Notes: a model not told the origin generated them from the sequence alone. 37,178 bases of DNA from Oscillospiraceae bacterium (GCA_022766785.1 JALEOL010000095.1:1-37178); one strand, 5' to 3'. Shown: positions 7,811 to 15,221, counted from the stretch's first letter. Numbers and translations are program-made.

Positions 7811-9586
7811 TCATTTTGTATTGAATATCAGCACCGAGTTGCCCAGTGCGATAGCGTCGCCCTGTCTGAGAATATGCCTTGCGACGCGCTGACCGTTCAC
7901 CAGCGTCCCCATGGGAGTGCCCCGGTCGATGAGCACATACTTGCTGCCCTCCAGCACGATATCGCAGTGGTGCGGCCCGACCAGCTTATCCTTGAACAGC
8001 ACGATTGTGTTCTTGCCGTTGTTGCCGATGCTGGTAGTCCCGGCGAAAACCAGATATTCCTTGCCCTCGAACTCGCCGCGTATCACCTTGAGCCATGCCT
8101 GCTTTGCGAACTGCTCCAGCAGACCTATGCCAAGACCTATCAGAAGCGCCATGATGATAATGCCGATAGCTCTGGGGACTGTTCCGGTGTCGTCCTCGCC
8201 GGTGCTGAAGATATCCACGATGAAGTTGAACAGGAACCCACCGAAGAACCCTCCGCCGAGACCGCCCACAGCGCAGAACAGAACGCGCTTCTTTTCAGGC
8301 TTGATAAGTCCGATAGAAATGCCCACGCCAAGACCCATGACAGCCCAGCCCAGACCGCGCACCAGCGCCGCCGTGAAGTCAGACGCGGTGTCAGACAGCA
8401 TCGCGGAATACATCCACTGTGCGAGATAGCCGCTGCCAAAGCCGATGACGAGGGAAAGCCCTGCGCCGATACCGGCGTATTTGAGCGCCTTTTCAGCGGA
8501 GCCGTAGAACACGCCCTCGCCGATGCCCATGAAAAGACCGATACCGCACGCAATGAATGCGGAGAACAAACCGGAGGATATCCGCACTGCATTTTTCATG
8601 ATCTCCATAGCCTGGTCGGAATCGAGGTACAGCAGGTCGTACAGCGAGTCGTAGCCCATCCATTTCAGGACGTTAATGCTGTCGGTCGCGTCGCTCAGCA
8701 CTTCCTGGAGGATAAAGCCCACTATGCCGCCGATGAGCGCCCACAGCAGACCTTTCATGAATACGGTCTTGAAGTTCACCTTGCCGCCCTTTACGGTGCC
8801 GTTGTGGGAAACGGTCTGCATTCTCTGGGCGGTGGGAACGTATTCGATGCCGGCAAGCTCCTCCGGCGTTATGTCAAAATCGTTGCCGTCCGGCTTTGCA
8901 AGGGTGACTGCCGCTGCCGCGAACCCGGACTGTGGCAGTCCGCCGGAAGTCGGCTCCGGCTGGGGAGAGGTGATACTCTGCTCCGCGCTGGCGGCTCCCG
9001 GTTTTTCCAGGCTTACCGTTCCGGGAATTTCCGCAGGCGCGGAGTTTGTCCCGTCAGGTATCGGAGCGCCGTTGTCGTCAAACAGGTCGATATCCACCGA
9101 GTCCTTTGCAGAGGCGTAATCAGCCACATTAAGCTCCACATTTCCCACCGGGAACAGGTGCTTGTTGTCCATAGCCCACTGGGCGGCGTCGGCGCACAGC
9201 GGACTGAACGAGTTCCAGGATTTGTACTGTATCATGTCGCCGATATTGATGATGATATCGCTCAGCGACTCCCCGGCACCCCAGATATCGCCGATGCATA
9301 TCTGACCGTCCCGGAAATTCGGGTGCCATATCGGAGTGAGTATCCTGCATATCGGCTTGTATCTTGGGTATTCGGCATGCAGCGTTATCTCCACCTCATG
9401 CCTGCCCAGGGTCTCTATCCTCCCGTCCGGCAGCAGGTATATTCCGTTTACGAAATATGTGACGTGGTATTTCTCCGGCGGCTCCTCGCCCACGGGAGTT
9501 ACAATAATGTTCTTATGCCCTGCAAAATCCTTTTTGACCTGCTCGTAGTCCGAGGCAAGCCGCCTTAATCTTGCGGTCGATGCCAT
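7811..9586 (-). CDS. E2-like UBC domain fused to six membrane helices and FHA
   Basis: A 591-residue protein. The N-terminal ubiquitin-conjugating fold (about 1-160) has the E2 hallmark HPN at 88-90 followed by the putative catalytic Cys97 in GQICIGDIW. A Pro/Ser/Ala-rich linker (about 165-275) leads to six Gly-rich membrane helices (about 285-500) and a C-terminal FHA domain (about 515-591). The even number of helices puts both UBC and FHA in the cytosol. The FHA is degenerate: the phosphate-binding Arg of GR is Asn (SIGNNG), SRxH reads GPHH, and the usual NGT reads MGT. The ATG at 9586 has AGGGG eight bases upstream; a TTG at 9604 overlapping the E1 stop is less likely. It should accept the ubiquitin-like protein from the neighbouring E1. 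Confidence 0.9.
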   Translation of the reverse strand: MASTARLRRLASDYEQVKKDFAGHKNIIVTPVGEEPPEKYHVTYFVNGIYLLPDGRIETLGRHEVEITLHAEYPRYKPICRILTPIWHPNFRDGQICIGDIWGAGESLSDIIINIGDMIQYKSWNSFSPLCADAAQWAMDNKHLFPVGNVELNVADYASAKDSVDIDLFDDNGAPIPDGTNSAPAEIPGTVSLEKPGAASAEQSITSPQPEPTSGGLPQSGFAAAAVTLAKPDGNDFDITPEELAGIEYVPTAQRMQTVSHNGTVKGGKVNFKTVFMKGLLWALIGGIVGFILQEVLSDATDSINVLKWMGYDSLYDLLYLDSDQAMEIMKNAVRISSGLFSAFIACGIGLFMGIGEGVFYGSAEKALKYAGIGAGLSLVIGFGSGYLAQWMYSAMLSDTASDFTAALVRGLGWAVMGLGVGISIGLIKPEKKRVLFCAVGGLGGGFFGGFLFNFIVDIFSTGEDDTGTVPRAIGIIIMALLIGLGIGLLEQFAKQAWLKVIRGEFEGKEYLVFAGTTSIGNNGKNTIVLFKDKLVGPHHCDIVLEGSKYVLIDRGTPMGTLVNGQRVARHILRQGDAIALGNSVLIFNTK

Positions 9587-9600
9587 GTTTTTATCCCCTT

Positions 9601-10785
9601 TCAAAGACCGCTGAATACTTCAGCCTGGTCTCCGGTAAATTCAAAATAAGACGCGTTCATACCAACGCGGCCGCAAACTATATGCATCAGCGGAATGCCG
9701 ATATCATACAGCGTTTTGTCGAGGAAATCCTCGTCTCCGCGTATCGTGTGGACAGAGTTGAACTGCATAGCCGAGCCGCATTCCGGGCAGACAAGCATAC
9801 TGCCGCGGAGCTTGTGCACCGGCATGAACAGATCCTTTTTCTTTCCGCAGCTGCAATATGCGGTGGTGGCGATATCCCGGTCGAGGTCGATGACAGCGTT
9901 CTCTCCTGCCTCGCCGCGTATCTCACCCAGAAGTTCCCTCAGCGTCATGGTGCGGACCGACCACGGCTTCTCCAGGATAGGCTCGTAGGTCTCATGGCTC
10001 ATGCAGTCGGGCTTCTCCTGGTATTCCACCACATATGAATCGTGGGTAAGCCCGTTGAAAACATACCCTCTGCCTGCCAGCACGGGAAGCCCCCGGTCGT
10101 GGTGAAGCAGCTTCAGCATTTCCTGCACCTGTATCCCGGCGATTATCGAGGAGGAGGTCGGCGTTGTGGGTATCTTGCCCTCCGCCATCTGCTCGTGGGT
10201 GAGAAGCGCGCAGGACTTGCGCTTGTTGATGAGCTTCCAGTCGGTCTCGGTCATGGTGCACTCGTAGCAGGCGCCGTGACCCGGCACGAACACTCTCGCA
10301 AAGCCGTTCAGCACCTCTATCGCCCCGTCTATCCAGGGTCTGCCCACCTTGTAGCAGGACTGGTTTATCGCAAGTCTCGCCTCGCGGTTGTCAAGTCCGC
10401 CGAGCACAACGTACATTCTTCTGAACACGCCCAGTCCCACGTCGTCGATGATGTTGCTGACGAACGCTTTTGCCCTGACGTCGGGGTTCATTTCCATGGC
10501 GCGCTCCGCGGCGACTTCCGCCTTGTACCTGCCGACGTCGCTTCGCCGGTAAAGCACGGAGCGCGTCAGGTTGGTGTTCTCGATGCTGTCCATGTCAAAG
10601 ATGAGTATTTTCCCAACGCCCAACAGTGCGAGGTTCTTTATCAGCTCGTTGCCGATAGCTCCTGCTCCGACGACCATGATGCAGGCGCTGCTGAGCCTTT
10701 CCTGATCCCACCAGGGGATAAGCCGCAGACGGCTGTAGCGATCCTCCTCAAAATCAGAGGCTCCAAACTCGATCTTGTTATCCAT
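9601..10785 (-). CDS. ThiF/E1-like ubiquitin-like protein activating enzyme
   Basis: In this 394-residue protein the Rossmann adenylation domain has the nucleotide loop GAGAIG at 40-45, followed by DMDSIENTNLTR and the basic/aromatic run of E1 enzymes. WIDGAIEVLNGFARVFVPG and CYEC (Cys173/Cys176) align with the UBA3-type region. Cys192 (KRKSCALL) sits where E1 enzymes have the thioester cysteine. A C-terminal extension (about 270-394) holds CSCG (311-314) and CPEC (333-336), a probable zinc knuckle. It should adenylate the C terminus of the ubiquitin-like protein encoded just upstream and pass it to the E2 encoded downstream. It overlaps the Ubl stop as TGATG, so the two are translationally coupled. 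The E1-like residues make a plain MoeB/ThiF sulfur carrier role less likely. Confidence 0.9.
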   Translation of the reverse strand: MDNKIEFGASDFEEDRYSRLRLIPWWDQERLSSACIMVVGAGAIGNELIKNLALLGVGKILIFDMDSIENTNLTRSVLYRRSDVGRYKAEVAAERAMEMNPDVRAKAFVSNIIDDVGLGVFRRMYVVLGGLDNREARLAINQSCYKVGRPWIDGAIEVLNGFARVFVPGHGACYECTMTETDWKLINKRKSCALLTHEQMAEGKIPTTPTSSSIIAGIQVQEMLKLLHHDRGLPVLAGRGYVFNGLTHDSYVVEYQEKPDCMSHETYEPILEKPWSVRTMTLRELLGEIRGEAGENAVIDLDRDIATTAYCSCGKKKDLFMPVHKLRGSMLVCPECGSAMQFNSVHTIRGDEDFLDKTLYDIGIPLMHIVCGRVGMNASYFEFTGDQAEVFSGL

Positions 10786-11060
10786 CAGTGCGCACCTGCT
10801 GTGATCTCAGGCTGGAGCCGCAGCACGTCTCCGTCGTGGATACCGGCTTCCGCAAGGGTCTGGGATTCCAGCAGCTGACGACCTGTTACCTTGTGGATAA
10901 ACTTATAGCTTATGGGATTTCCGTCCGGGCCGACCGAGGGGAGCTTTATCTTCTCCACCAGCTTTACCATGATGATACCGCACTTGATATCGTCCGGAAG
11001 TCCTACCTTCTGTTCCTTGTTTCCTGTTGCGTCTACGATCACTACATTGACTTTTGCCAT
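10785..11060 (-). CDS. Ubiquitin-like beta-grasp protein
   Basis: A 91-residue protein with the length and pattern of a YukD/ubiquitin-like beta-grasp fold. An N-terminal hairpin (VNVVIVDATGNKEQKVGLP) is followed by a helix and by YKFIHKVTGRQLLESQTLAEAGI and VLRLQP. The last part parallels the LIFAGKQLEDGRTLSDYNI and LVLRL region of ubiquitin. The C terminus continues past the fold and ends AGAH, with no Gly-Gly. It is therefore unclear whether it is used as is, trimmed after Gly89 by one of the JAMM enzymes, or not conjugated at all. AGGAGG lies eight bases before the ATG. Being encoded directly before E1 and E2, it is the obvious modifier of the system. Confidence 0.85.
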   Translation of the reverse strand: MAKVNVVIVDATGNKEQKVGLPDDIKCGIIMVKLVEKIKLPSVGPDGNPISYKFIHKVTGRQLLESQTLAEAGIHDGDVLRLQPEITAGAH

Positions 11061-11076
11061 TTTATTTTCCTCCTGT

Positions 11077-11090
11077 CCGGGTATACCCGG
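11077..11090. promoter_or_regulatory. Intergenic hairpin directly upstream of the Ubl ribosome site
   Basis: CCGGG-TATA-CCCGG lies in the 49-base gap between the RING-like gene and the Ubl gene. On the operon (minus) strand it is preceded by an A-rich run and followed directly by ACAGGAGG, so it does not look like a terminator in that direction. It could stabilise a processed mRNA end or tune Ubl translation. On the plus strand it is followed by TTATTTTTTA and could stop antisense transcripts. Confidence 0.5.
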
Positions 11091-11109
11091 TTATTTTTTA
11101 GATTCTCCG

Positions 11110-12441
11110 TCAGTCAGACGAGGTGTCCACCGGCACTGCCTGTGGGATAAGCTTTACGTCATCAAGATCGCCGCTCTTGAACAGCCCGTTTATTCGGTCA
11201 ACTGCGTCCTGGTCGAGCTGATACCGGGTCACTGCGTTTTCTTCGATAATAGTTATACCGGAGTTGTAGATTATCTTATCTGCGGACTCCGAGGACGTGT
11301 CGTAGATCGAATATTCCTTCCTGTCGAGGTCGTAGTATGTATCCCAAAGCTTCCACTGTGCGTCGTCAAAGCTGTAATAGAACACCCAGTAGTTTAGCAC
11401 GGTGTTGCCGTAGCTGTTGTTTCCGGCTACCTGGAGCACGACACGCGTTCCGTTGGAGCTGTTGTACCACGCCTTTCGCAGATCAAAGGACTTGCTGTCC
11501 TTCATCGACAGCATGGCTTTTCCGGAGCAGTTGGCAATGGTGTTTTCCGCTACTACGTCCTGCTTTTCGCTGACTGTGCCGGCGGTGGAGTATGCCTTGA
11601 CATAATTTCCCTCCGTGAGATAGTCCTCCGTTGATCTGAATATCTTGGGCAGAATGATCACCGCAAGAACCACCAGCAGAACCACGGCAGCGGATATCGA
11701 GGCTATCATCACCGGTTTCTTTTTGCTCTTCTTGTTTGCGGCGGTAATTCCGGCGTTGAACTGCTGTATCGCCGAGGACACACCTGCGTCCATCGAAAGT
11801 CCCACCTTGTTTCCGCAGCGTGGGCAGAATTCCTGACCGGGGAGCATGGAAGCTCCGCATTTCTGGCAGACCGCAGGAGCCTGTGCCGACCTTATCGTGC
11901 CGCATTTCCGGCAGTATTCCTCGTTGGGGGCGAGTACCGCGCCGCAGCCCTGGCATATCGTCGATGCCTGAACCGGGGCGTAAGTCTGCACCGGTGCTGT
12001 AGAAATAGCTGCCGTGTTCGCGTAGTTCGGCGATGTGTTCTTACCAACAGAGGGCATTACGCTGTCCGGGGAAGTAACCGCTGCCATTGCCGGAGCGGAT
12101 TTTCTGGTGCCGCACTTCGGGCAGAATTCCTGATCCGGCAGCATAGGAGCGCCGCAGGACTGGCAGGCGTTCTGCGAGGGCTGAGCCGCTTTCCTGGTGC
12201 CGCATTTCGGGCAGAACTCCTGATCCGGAAGCATAGGAGCGCCGCAGGCTTTGCAAACTGCTCCGGGGGGCTGTTTAAGTACCGCGTCATGCTGACCGCA
12301 GCCAAAGGTGGTGCAGCCCTTGTTGTCGTTCCAGCAGCTTTCGTGGTGAGGTATTCCGCATTCCGGGCAGACGACCACAGCCTCTCCCTGATGTATCATG
12401 GTGCGGCAGTAGGGGCAAATCTTTCCTGCATGATCTTCCAT
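11110..12441 (-). CDS. RING-like protein with four zinc ribbons and a membrane anchor
   Basis: The 443-residue protein starts with a RING/treble-clef module with Cys9, Cys12, Cys25, Cys28, His32/His33, Cys36, Cys43 and Cys48 (Prok-RING_1-like). Four double-CxxC zinc ribbons follow, the first two nearly identical (CGAPMLPDQEFCPKCGTRK). A Lys-rich boundary and one membrane helix (about 245-266) lead to an extracellular C-terminal region of about 175 residues that I do not recognise. It is the first gene of the ubiquitin-like operon, with AAGGAGG before the ATG. By family context it is a candidate E3 or adaptor: cytosolic zinc modules could hold substrate and E2 while the outer domain senses or contacts something outside. 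Catalytic activity cannot be inferred from sequence alone. Confidence 0.86.
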   Translation of the reverse strand: MEDHAGKICPYCRTMIHQGEAVVVCPECGIPHHESCWNDNKGCTTFGCGQHDAVLKQPPGAVCKACGAPMLPDQEFCPKCGTRKAAQPSQNACQSCGAPMLPDQEFCPKCGTRKSAPAMAAVTSPDSVMPSVGKNTSPNYANTAAISTAPVQTYAPVQASTICQGCGAVLAPNEEYCRKCGTIRSAQAPAVCQKCGASMLPGQEFCPRCGNKVGLSMDAGVSSAIQQFNAGITAANKKSKKKPVMIASISAAVVLLVVLAVIILPKIFRSTEDYLTEGNYVKAYSTAGTVSEKQDVVAENTIANCSGKAMLSMKDSKSFDLRKAWYNSSNGTRVVLQVAGNNSYGNTVLNYWVFYYSFDDAQWKLWDTYYDLDRKEYSIYDTSSESADKIIYNSGITIIEENAVTRYQLDQDAVDRINGLFKSGDLDDVKLIPQAVPVDTSSD

Positions 12442-12560
12442 TTTTTATCCTCCTTGACGGTTTTTATTTCTGTGTTCCGCGGTAAAATGGTGTTTATCTG
12501 ACAAAATCCCGAGCATATACGTCTGAAGAAAACATGATATGACAGTATTTTTCATTTCAC

Positions 12561-12589
12561 ATTATATCACATGTGTATCGATCAACTGT
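12561..12589 (-). promoter_or_regulatory. Probable promoter of the ubiquitin-like operon
   Basis: On the minus strand TATAAT (12561-12566) has an extended -10 TGA, but the -35 position (12584-12589, ACAGTT) is far from consensus. A CACATGTG palindrome at 12568-12575 lies in the spacer. The leader before the first start is about 110 bases. The poor -35 contrasts with the near-perfect promoters elsewhere in the window. The rest of 12442-12660 holds no gene that I can support. Confidence 0.6.
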
Positions 12590-12664
12590 TCGACAAATGA
12601 TACAATTCGGGCAAAAACCGGTTTTTTTTCAGTTTATCTGGAATAAAATGGGTGTACTTCACGC

Positions 12665-12690
12665 AAAAAAAAGGAGGGCATACACCCTCC
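12665..12690 (-). terminator. Terminator of the SPFH-RHH operon
   Basis: GGAGGG (12673-12678) pairs with CCCTCC (12685-12690). On the minus strand the hairpin is followed by eight T residues (12665-12672). Confidence 0.8.
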
Positions 12691-12767
12691 GGAAAAACTA
12701 TTTCATTGTTGAGATATTGCATTAATGCAGCTTACTTAACAGGTAGCGGAACCGCTTTTTTATACGC

Positions 12768-12953
12768 TCATTCGTTCTCCTTGTCCGGAGCGGAGTGCTT
12801 TTTGCGGTATTTCACGCATTCCGTCAGCAGGTATTCTATCTGACCGTTGACCGAACGGAAATCGTCCTCTGCCCATTTCATAAGTTCGTTATAGAGTGTT
12901 GCCGAAAGCCTGAGAGGTATCTGCTTCTTTTCTTTTTTTTCGTTGTCCGCCAT
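12768..12953 (-). CDS. Arc/CopG-like ribbon-helix-helix DNA-binding protein
   Basis: A 61-residue protein with a Lys-rich N terminus, a beta strand IPLRLSATLY and two helices (residues about 20-48) in the Arc/MetJ ribbon-helix-helix pattern. The polar tail is short. AGGGGG precedes the ATG. It is the second gene of an operon, 55 bases after the SPFH gene, and is followed by a terminator. No toxin gene is next to it, so it looks like a regulator rather than an antitoxin. Two GATATC sites spaced 11 bp apart just after the operon promoter are natural candidates for its operator, which would make it an autorepressor; that link is inference. Confidence 0.8.
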   Translation of the reverse strand: MADNEKKEKKQIPLRLSATLYNELMKWAEDDFRSVNGQIEYLLTECVKYRKKHSAPDKENE

Positions 12954-13008
12954 GCAGCATACCCCCTTTGCCTGCTTGAATATAGATCAGAATATCAGAT
13001 CAATGCGC

Positions 13009-13971
13009 TCAGTATATAGAGCCGCTGTTTACTATCGGCTGAGCGTCCTTGTTTCCGCAGAGTACCACCAGCAGATTGGAGACCATCTGCGCTTTTCTCT
13101 CCTCGTCCAGCTCGCACACGTTGCTCTCGCTGAGCTTGTTCAGCGCCATTTCCACCATGCCGACAGCGCCGTCAACGATCTTCTGGCGTGCTTCGATTAT
13201 AGCGGTTGCCTGCTGGCGCTGGAGCATTGCAGCTGCGATCTCCGGCGCGTATGCAAGGTGGGTTATCCTCGCCTCGATTATCTCAAGACCTGCGTTGTCA
13301 ACGCGCTTCTGGAGCGTTTCCTTCAGCTTTTCGCAGACCTCCTGGGAGGAGCCGCGCAGCGACATTTCGTCAGAGTCCGTGGAGTCGTAAGGGTAGCACC
13401 TCACAACGTCGCGCAGGGTGGAGTCTGCCTGTATCGACATGAAATCCTCGTAGTCGTCAACGTTGAAAAGCGCCTTTGCGGTGTTTTGTACACGCCATAC
13501 CACAACGATACCCACCTCGATAGGGTTGCCCATCTGGTCGTTTATTTTCTGCTTGTGGTTGTCGTGGGTCATAGCCTTGAGCGAGATCTTGGTGTGGGGG
13601 ATACCGTTCTTTGCCCCGGACAGTCCCGACTGCTTTTTCGGAGTGACCGGAACGCTGAAAACGTTCACAAAGTAAAATCCCTCGTTCCTGAGAGTGCCGA
13701 TGTACTTACCGAAAAGCGTGAGGACGAGCGCCTCGTTCGGCTTTATCACGCGCAGCCCGATAAACGGAAACCAGCCCACGCAAAGCCAGACGATCCCAAC
13801 GATCATGCCAACATCGTATCCGTTGAACTCACCCTCCACGATATTTGACGAGAAGAATATCACCGCCGCGATCGCCGCAAGGTACAGAACGATCGTGATA
13901 AACAGCACCGCCCAGCCGCTTGGGGCTTTCAGTTCCTTTTCTTCGTAGTTCATTTTTTCGTTGTTTTTCAT
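13009..13971 (-). CDS. SPFH/band 7 membrane scaffold protein
   Basis: A 320-residue protein with two N-terminal hydrophobic helices (about 20-48 and 52-77) and an SPFH/prohibitin domain (about 75-270). Characteristic stretches are [21 protein letters not shown] and the helical segment ending with [28 protein letters not shown] proteins oligomerise on membranes and organise microdomains or regulate membrane proteases such as FtsH. The ATG at 13971 is chosen for GGGAGG five bases upstream. The gene has its own near-perfect promoter and is paired with a small ribbon-helix-helix protein. It lies directly upstream of a membrane-bound ubiquitin-like operon, so a shared membrane-quality role is conceivable but not shown. 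Confidence 0.9.
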   Translation of the reverse strand: MKNNEKMNYEEKELKAPSGWAVLFITIVLYLAAIAAVIFFSSNIVEGEFNGYDVGMIVGIVWLCVGWFPFIGLRVIKPNEALVLTLFGKYIGTLRNEGFYFVNVFSVPVTPKKQSGLSGAKNGIPHTKISLKAMTHDNHKQKINDQMGNPIEVGIVVVWRVQNTAKALFNVDDYEDFMSIQADSTLRDVVRCYPYDSTDSDEMSLRGSSQEVCEKLKETLQKRVDNAGLEIIEARITHLAYAPEIAAAMLQRQQATAIIEARQKIVDGAVGMVEMALNKLSESNVCELDEERKAQMVSNLLVVLCGNKDAQPIVNSGSIY

Positions 13972-13996
13972 ATTGACCTCCCTTGTCCATTTCGAA

Positions 13997-14015
13997 ATGA
14001 TATCAAAATGATATC
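13997..14015 (-). promoter_or_regulatory. Paired GATATC operator candidate
   Basis: ATGATATC occurs at 13997-14004 and again at 14008-14015, exactly 11 bp apart, so on the same helix face. They lie between the -10 element (14024-14029) and the ribosome site of the SPFH gene, about +2 to +20 of the transcript. GATATC is palindromic, as expected for a dimeric ribbon-helix-helix protein. Confidence 0.55.
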
Positions 14016-14023
14016 TTGGTAAG

Positions 14024-14052
14024 ATTATATCACAGCAGTTGCAATTTGTCAA
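14024..14052 (-). promoter_or_regulatory. Promoter of the SPFH-RHH operon
   Basis: Minus strand TTGACA (14047-14052), 17-base spacer, TATAAT (14024-14029) with extended -10 TGA. A full consensus match. Confidence 0.9.
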
Positions 14053-14089
14053 GGGGATAAGGATAATTTTTCACAAAACAAAAGAAAAA

Positions 14090-14111
14090 GGCGGCTCATG
14101 ATAACGCCGCC
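14090..14111 (-). terminator. Terminator of the PAP2 gene
   Basis: GGCGGC (14090-14095) pairs with GCCGCC (14106-14111). The minus strand continues with TTTTTCTTTTG. Confidence 0.85.
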
Positions 14112-14141
14112 CTTGGGTACGAATTATTAGACCGTGTAGCT

Positions 14142-14699
14142 TCACATCTTGTTGCCGGATCTTTTTTCTACGATCCTGTCGGCGATCTTATCGGTGAGCA
14201 TATATGATGTTACGCCCAGCCCCACCCCAATAAGAGAACCTCCCAGCACGTCCGTCGGAAAGTGCACGAACAGGTAAAGCCTTGAAAATGCGATAATAGC
14301 CGCAACGGCGAGCGCCGCGATACCGAAACGCCGGTTATAGTGGAATATCGCCACGGCGGCGGCAAATGACGCCATTGAGTGCGCCGAGGGGAACGAGAAA
14401 TCCTGCGGAACAGCGATCAGCATCGGAAAACCGGGCTCTATCCAGCAGGGGCGCGGACGAGCCACAAGGTGTTTGAGCAGGAGGTTCCCCACCAGCAGAC
14501 TGGAAAGCAGCCCTCCGGCAATAGCGGCACTTCCCCGGTATTTCCTGAACATCAGGAACAGCAGCGCGGCAATCAGCCACACCGCACCCATTTCGGTGAG
14601 ACAGGTGAACAGCGGCATCAGGAAGTCCATAACGCCGCAGGAAAGTTTGTCGTGCAGAAAGTGAAGTACCGCCATGTCAAACTCTGTTATCTGATCCAT
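14142..14699 (-). CDS. PAP2-family membrane phosphatase
   Basis: A 185-residue integral membrane protein with all three PAP2 signatures: KHLVARPRP (Kx6RP), PSAHS, and SRLYLFVHFPTD (SRx5Hx3D). About five hydrophobic helices are present. The family removes phosphate from lipid phosphates such as undecaprenyl pyrophosphate, which recycles the carrier for cell-wall synthesis, or from phosphatidic acid or phosphatidylglycerol phosphate. The ATG at 14699 is preceded by GGTGATATT, a modest ribosome site. The upstream neighbour ends in its own terminator, leaving only about 50 bases for a promoter, so part of its expression may come from read-through. The exact substrate is unknown. Confidence 0.9.
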   Translation of the reverse strand: MDQITEFDMAVLHFLHDKLSCGVMDFLMPLFTCLTEMGAVWLIAALLFLMFRKYRGSAAIAGGLLSSLLVGNLLLKHLVARPRPCWIEPGFPMLIAVPQDFSFPSAHSMASFAAAVAIFHYNRRFGIAALAVAAIIAFSRLYLFVHFPTDVLGGSLIGVGLGVTSYMLTDKIADRIVEKRSGNKM

Positions 14700-14746
14700 A
14701 ATATCACCGCTTTTCCAAAAATAATAATCCGCCCACAAAACAAAAA

Positions 14747-14766
14747 GCCGCCCATTTCTGAGCGGC
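14747..14766 (-). terminator. Terminator of the YjfB-like gene
   Basis: GCCGC (14747-14751) and GCGGC (14762-14766) form the stem. The minus strand continues TTTTTGTTTTG. Confidence 0.8.
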
Positions 14767-14787
14767 AGGCAGAGCTATGTATCAGTA

Positions 14788-14973
14788 TCAGACCTTGACG
14801 TTAAGAACGGTTCCCTTGCCGTCAGGGGAGGGAAGGTTGTCCAACATATCCGTGATAGCTTCCATGCTCTGTTCGTTGGCTTCCATAGTCTTTTTCATCA
14901 TGCCTATGGAAATACCGTTCTGCAGATTTGCCATTGCCATATTCATTGATAAGGCAGCGATCTCCATTTCCAT
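14788..14973 (-). CDS. YjfB-like putative motility small protein
   Basis: A 61-residue protein with the YjfB family pattern: a Met-rich amphipathic helix (about 3-40) beginning IAALSMNMAMANLQNG, then a short tail LDNLPSPDGKGTVLNV. The family name refers to association with motility loci in other Bacillota, but its function is not established, and no flagellar gene lies in this window. It is monocistronic, with a consensus promoter, AAGGAGGTC before the ATG and its own terminator. Confidence 0.72.
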   Translation of the reverse strand: MEMEIAALSMNMAMANLQNGISIGMMKKTMEANEQSMEAITDMLDNLPSPDGKGTVLNVKV

Positions 14974-15066
14974 AAAAAGACCTCCTTGTGCATCAGTATC
15001 CGGCTGGCTTCATGCCACGATATCTTTATGGTGTAATCTGAAAACATATTCCAGATATCCATGTTT

Positions 15067-15095
15067 ATTATAGCATGATTTTCCGTAGTTGTCAA
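15067..15095 (-). promoter_or_regulatory. Promoter of the YjfB-like gene
   Basis: Minus strand TTGACA (15090-15095), 17-base spacer, TATAAT (15067-15072), extended -10 TGC. It is back to back with the plus-strand promoter at 15134. Confidence 0.9.
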
Positions 15096-15133
15096 GCACC
15101 ATTGGAAATATATGCAGAAAAAACATATCCACC

Positions 15134-15162
15134 TTTACAAAACCGCCGGATAATGGTATAAT
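15134..15162 (+). promoter_or_regulatory. Promoter of the methyltransferase gene
   Basis: TTTACA (15134-15139), 17-base spacer, TATAAT (15157-15162), extended -10 TGG. Confidence 0.88.
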
Positions 15163-15221
15163 AAGCATGGTGATAAATAACCACAGCGGCAGGTTCCGCA
15201 AATAAACCACAGGAGGAAGAA

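Noticed and set aside
7874-9568. A 564-codon open frame antisense to the E2 gene
   Set aside because: It is a mirror frame of a GC-rich gene, with no ribosome site and no recognisable domain, while the opposite strand encodes clear UBC and FHA domains.
12768-12953. Ribbon-helix-helix protein as an antitoxin
   Set aside because: No small toxin-like partner gene is adjacent. The partner is an SPFH protein.
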